Below, one piece after another: positions 20,318-21,238 of a stretch of DNA of 21,238 nucleotides (position 1 is its first letter; each line of letters begins with the position of its first letter). Location: NCBI GenBank assembly GCA_002412765.1, contig DHVR01000062.1, positions 1 to 21,238 of the forward strand, read 5' to 3'. Under the pieces are notes generated by a model. That model ran no database searches and was not told where the DNA came from. It worked only from the letters and a program-made list of their open reading frames with translations. A program made the translations under genes and the position numbers. This stretch comes from Leptolinea sp. UBA5203 (GTDB lineage Bacteria; Chloroflexota; Anaerolineae; Anaerolineales; Anaerolineaceae).

Positions 20318-21238
20318 TGAAATTCGACCTTCGCAAGAATGCAAACACAGGAATTATTTTTGGCATTGTTTTAGTTTTTTTGGCATTAATCGGCTTTACC
20401 ACGGTAATGAGTTCCATCGTCGGCAACCTCCTGGGCTACAGCAGCCTGAGCAAAATTCAACCCATCAGCCATTTGGTTATTTTACAAATCCTGCTTGGTT
20501 TATGGTGCGGTTACGCCAGCAGCAAGAAAAACGAAACCTCCAATTATAAATCCGCTGCCATCAGTGGCGTTATCAGCGGTCTGGCTGCGGGCATCTTTCT
20601 GGGTGGTTTTGCCTTGATCGTGGGCACCATCAATGCCACAGGTATGGATATTCGGGTTTACCTGGCTGAATTAAGTACCCAATTTGTCACCTATCTGAAC
20701 TTTCAACAACCTCCCCTCATCGGTGCATTCTTGCACGTGGTTTTGTTGGGTGTTGCCGGTCTGTTGGGTGGCTTGCTGAACATCGCTTTGATTCAACTTA
20801 AGCTGAGAGAGAAAATTCAAAATCAAACCGCTCTCTTTTCTCAAAAAGTTGTCCATAACCCCAAAGTGGAAACCCTCTTTCGATCCAAGACTTCCCGTTG
20901 GGCCTTTCTGGGTGTGGCTTTTCTCCTGGCCTTTTTCCTGCCCCGTTCATGGGGTTCCTATTGGAATTACACCTTGGGCACCGTGGGGATCTACATAATC
21001 CTGGGCATCGGCTTGAACATTATTGTTGGGTTGTCCGGTCAATTGGTGCTCGGCTATGTAGCCTTTTATGCCATCGGGGCGTACACCTTCGGTCTGCTCA
21101 CCTCTCCCCTGCCACATGCCATTGAAATGAATTTCTGGCCGGCACTGCTTATTGCGGTGCTGATGGCAGCCTTCACCGGCATTTTGTTGGGACTCCCCAT
21201 CCTGAGTTTGCGCGGGGATTATCTGGCCATCGTCACCC
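20317..21238 (+). CDS. livM: Branched-chain amino acid-type ABC permease LivM, 5' part
   Basis: The frame starts at ATG 20317, 8 nt after AGGAG (20304-20308), overlapping the livH stop by one base, and runs off the window, so about 307 codons are present. The LivM core begins near residue 220: LGIGLNIIVGLSGQLVLGYVAFYAIGAYTFGLL, then ILLGLPILSLRGDYLAIVT at the edge, both diagnostic. Before it lies an unusually long N-terminal region of about 200 residues with several hydrophobic helices (for example GIIFGIVLVFLALIGF, AAISGVISGLAAGIFLGGFALIVG, GAFLHVVLLGVAGLLGGLLNIAL). A short charged stretch links it to the core. The remaining domain and any ATPase genes (livG, livF) should follow outside the window. 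Confidence 0.92.
   Translation, partial: MKFDLRKNANTGIIFGIVLVFLALIGFTTVMSSIVGNLLGYSSLSKIQPISHLVILQILLGLWCGYASSKKNETSNYKSAAISGVISGLAAGIFLGGFALIVGTINATGMDIRVYLAELSTQFVTYLNFQQPPLIGAFLHVVLLGVAGLLGGLLNIALIQLKLREKIQNQTALFSQKVVHNPKVETLFRSKTSRWAFLGVAFLLAFFLPRSWGSYWNYTLGTVGIYIILGIGLNIIVGLSGQLVLGYVAFYAIGAYTFGLLTSPLPHAIEMNFWPALLIAVLMAAFTGILLGLPILSLRGDYLAIVT

Overview
The window looks like a chromosomal segment of a Chloroflexota bacterium, most likely an Anaerolineae-type organism. This is an inference, not a phylogenetic result. It rests on the gene families, on substrate-binding proteins carried as lipoproteins, and on dense short palindromic repeats (GTAGGGGC..., CCCCC-AAAATTC...) of a style I associate with that phylum. 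There are no rRNA or tRNA genes, no CRISPR array and no complete transposase gene.

Layout. (1) 1-3349, plus strand: the 3' part of a MacA/HlyD-type adaptor, a MacB-type ATPase, an FtsX/MacB-type permease and a Gly/Pro/Met-rich lipoprotein, tightly coupled and closed by a hairpin terminator shared with the next gene. (2) 3419-5313, minus strand: an extended-SDR NAD-dependent epimerase/reductase and a HEAT-like helical protein. (3) 5435-7532, plus strand: a WYL-domain regulator behind a promoter covered by a perfect 12-bp-arm palindrome, then a membrane-anchored alpha/beta hydrolase. (4) 7533-8034: repeats only, with a truncated start-codon stub. (5) 8035-9200: an extended -10 promoter, a 77-residue small protein and a spore-photoproduct-lyase-like radical SAM protein. 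(6) 9378-11980, minus strand: a four-gene operon (membrane protein, winged-helix regulator, ABC-2 ATPase, ABC-2 permease) with a near-consensus promoter and repeated operator. (7) 12048-13059: a repeat island with a DUF559/Vsr-like endonuclease gene, flanked by two copies of the 3' end and terminator of the lipoate-protein ligase gene. (8) 13025-16054, minus strand: lplA, a 265-bp MITE-like element that has split a terminator hairpin, and a protein fusing an isoprenylcysteine-methyltransferase-like membrane domain to a patatin phospholipase. (9) 16352-17361, plus strand: azlC and azlD, branched-chain amino acid export. (10) 17646-21238, plus strand: a promoter, a leader of about 180 nt with a candidate leader peptide and an intrinsic terminator, then a branched-chain amino acid-type uptake system (lipoprotein binding protein, LivH, and LivM running off the end).

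How the parts work together. Export and uptake of branched-chain amino acids (AzlCD and Liv-type) sit side by side, and the uptake operon has a leader that looks able to attenuate transcription. Two other ABC systems (MacAB-like and ABC-2) are each linked to extra envelope proteins or a local regulator. The most unusual points are the methyltransferase-like/patatin fusion, the MITE whose insertion can be reconstructed exactly from a split hairpin, and the duplicated lplA tail flanking the endonuclease island.
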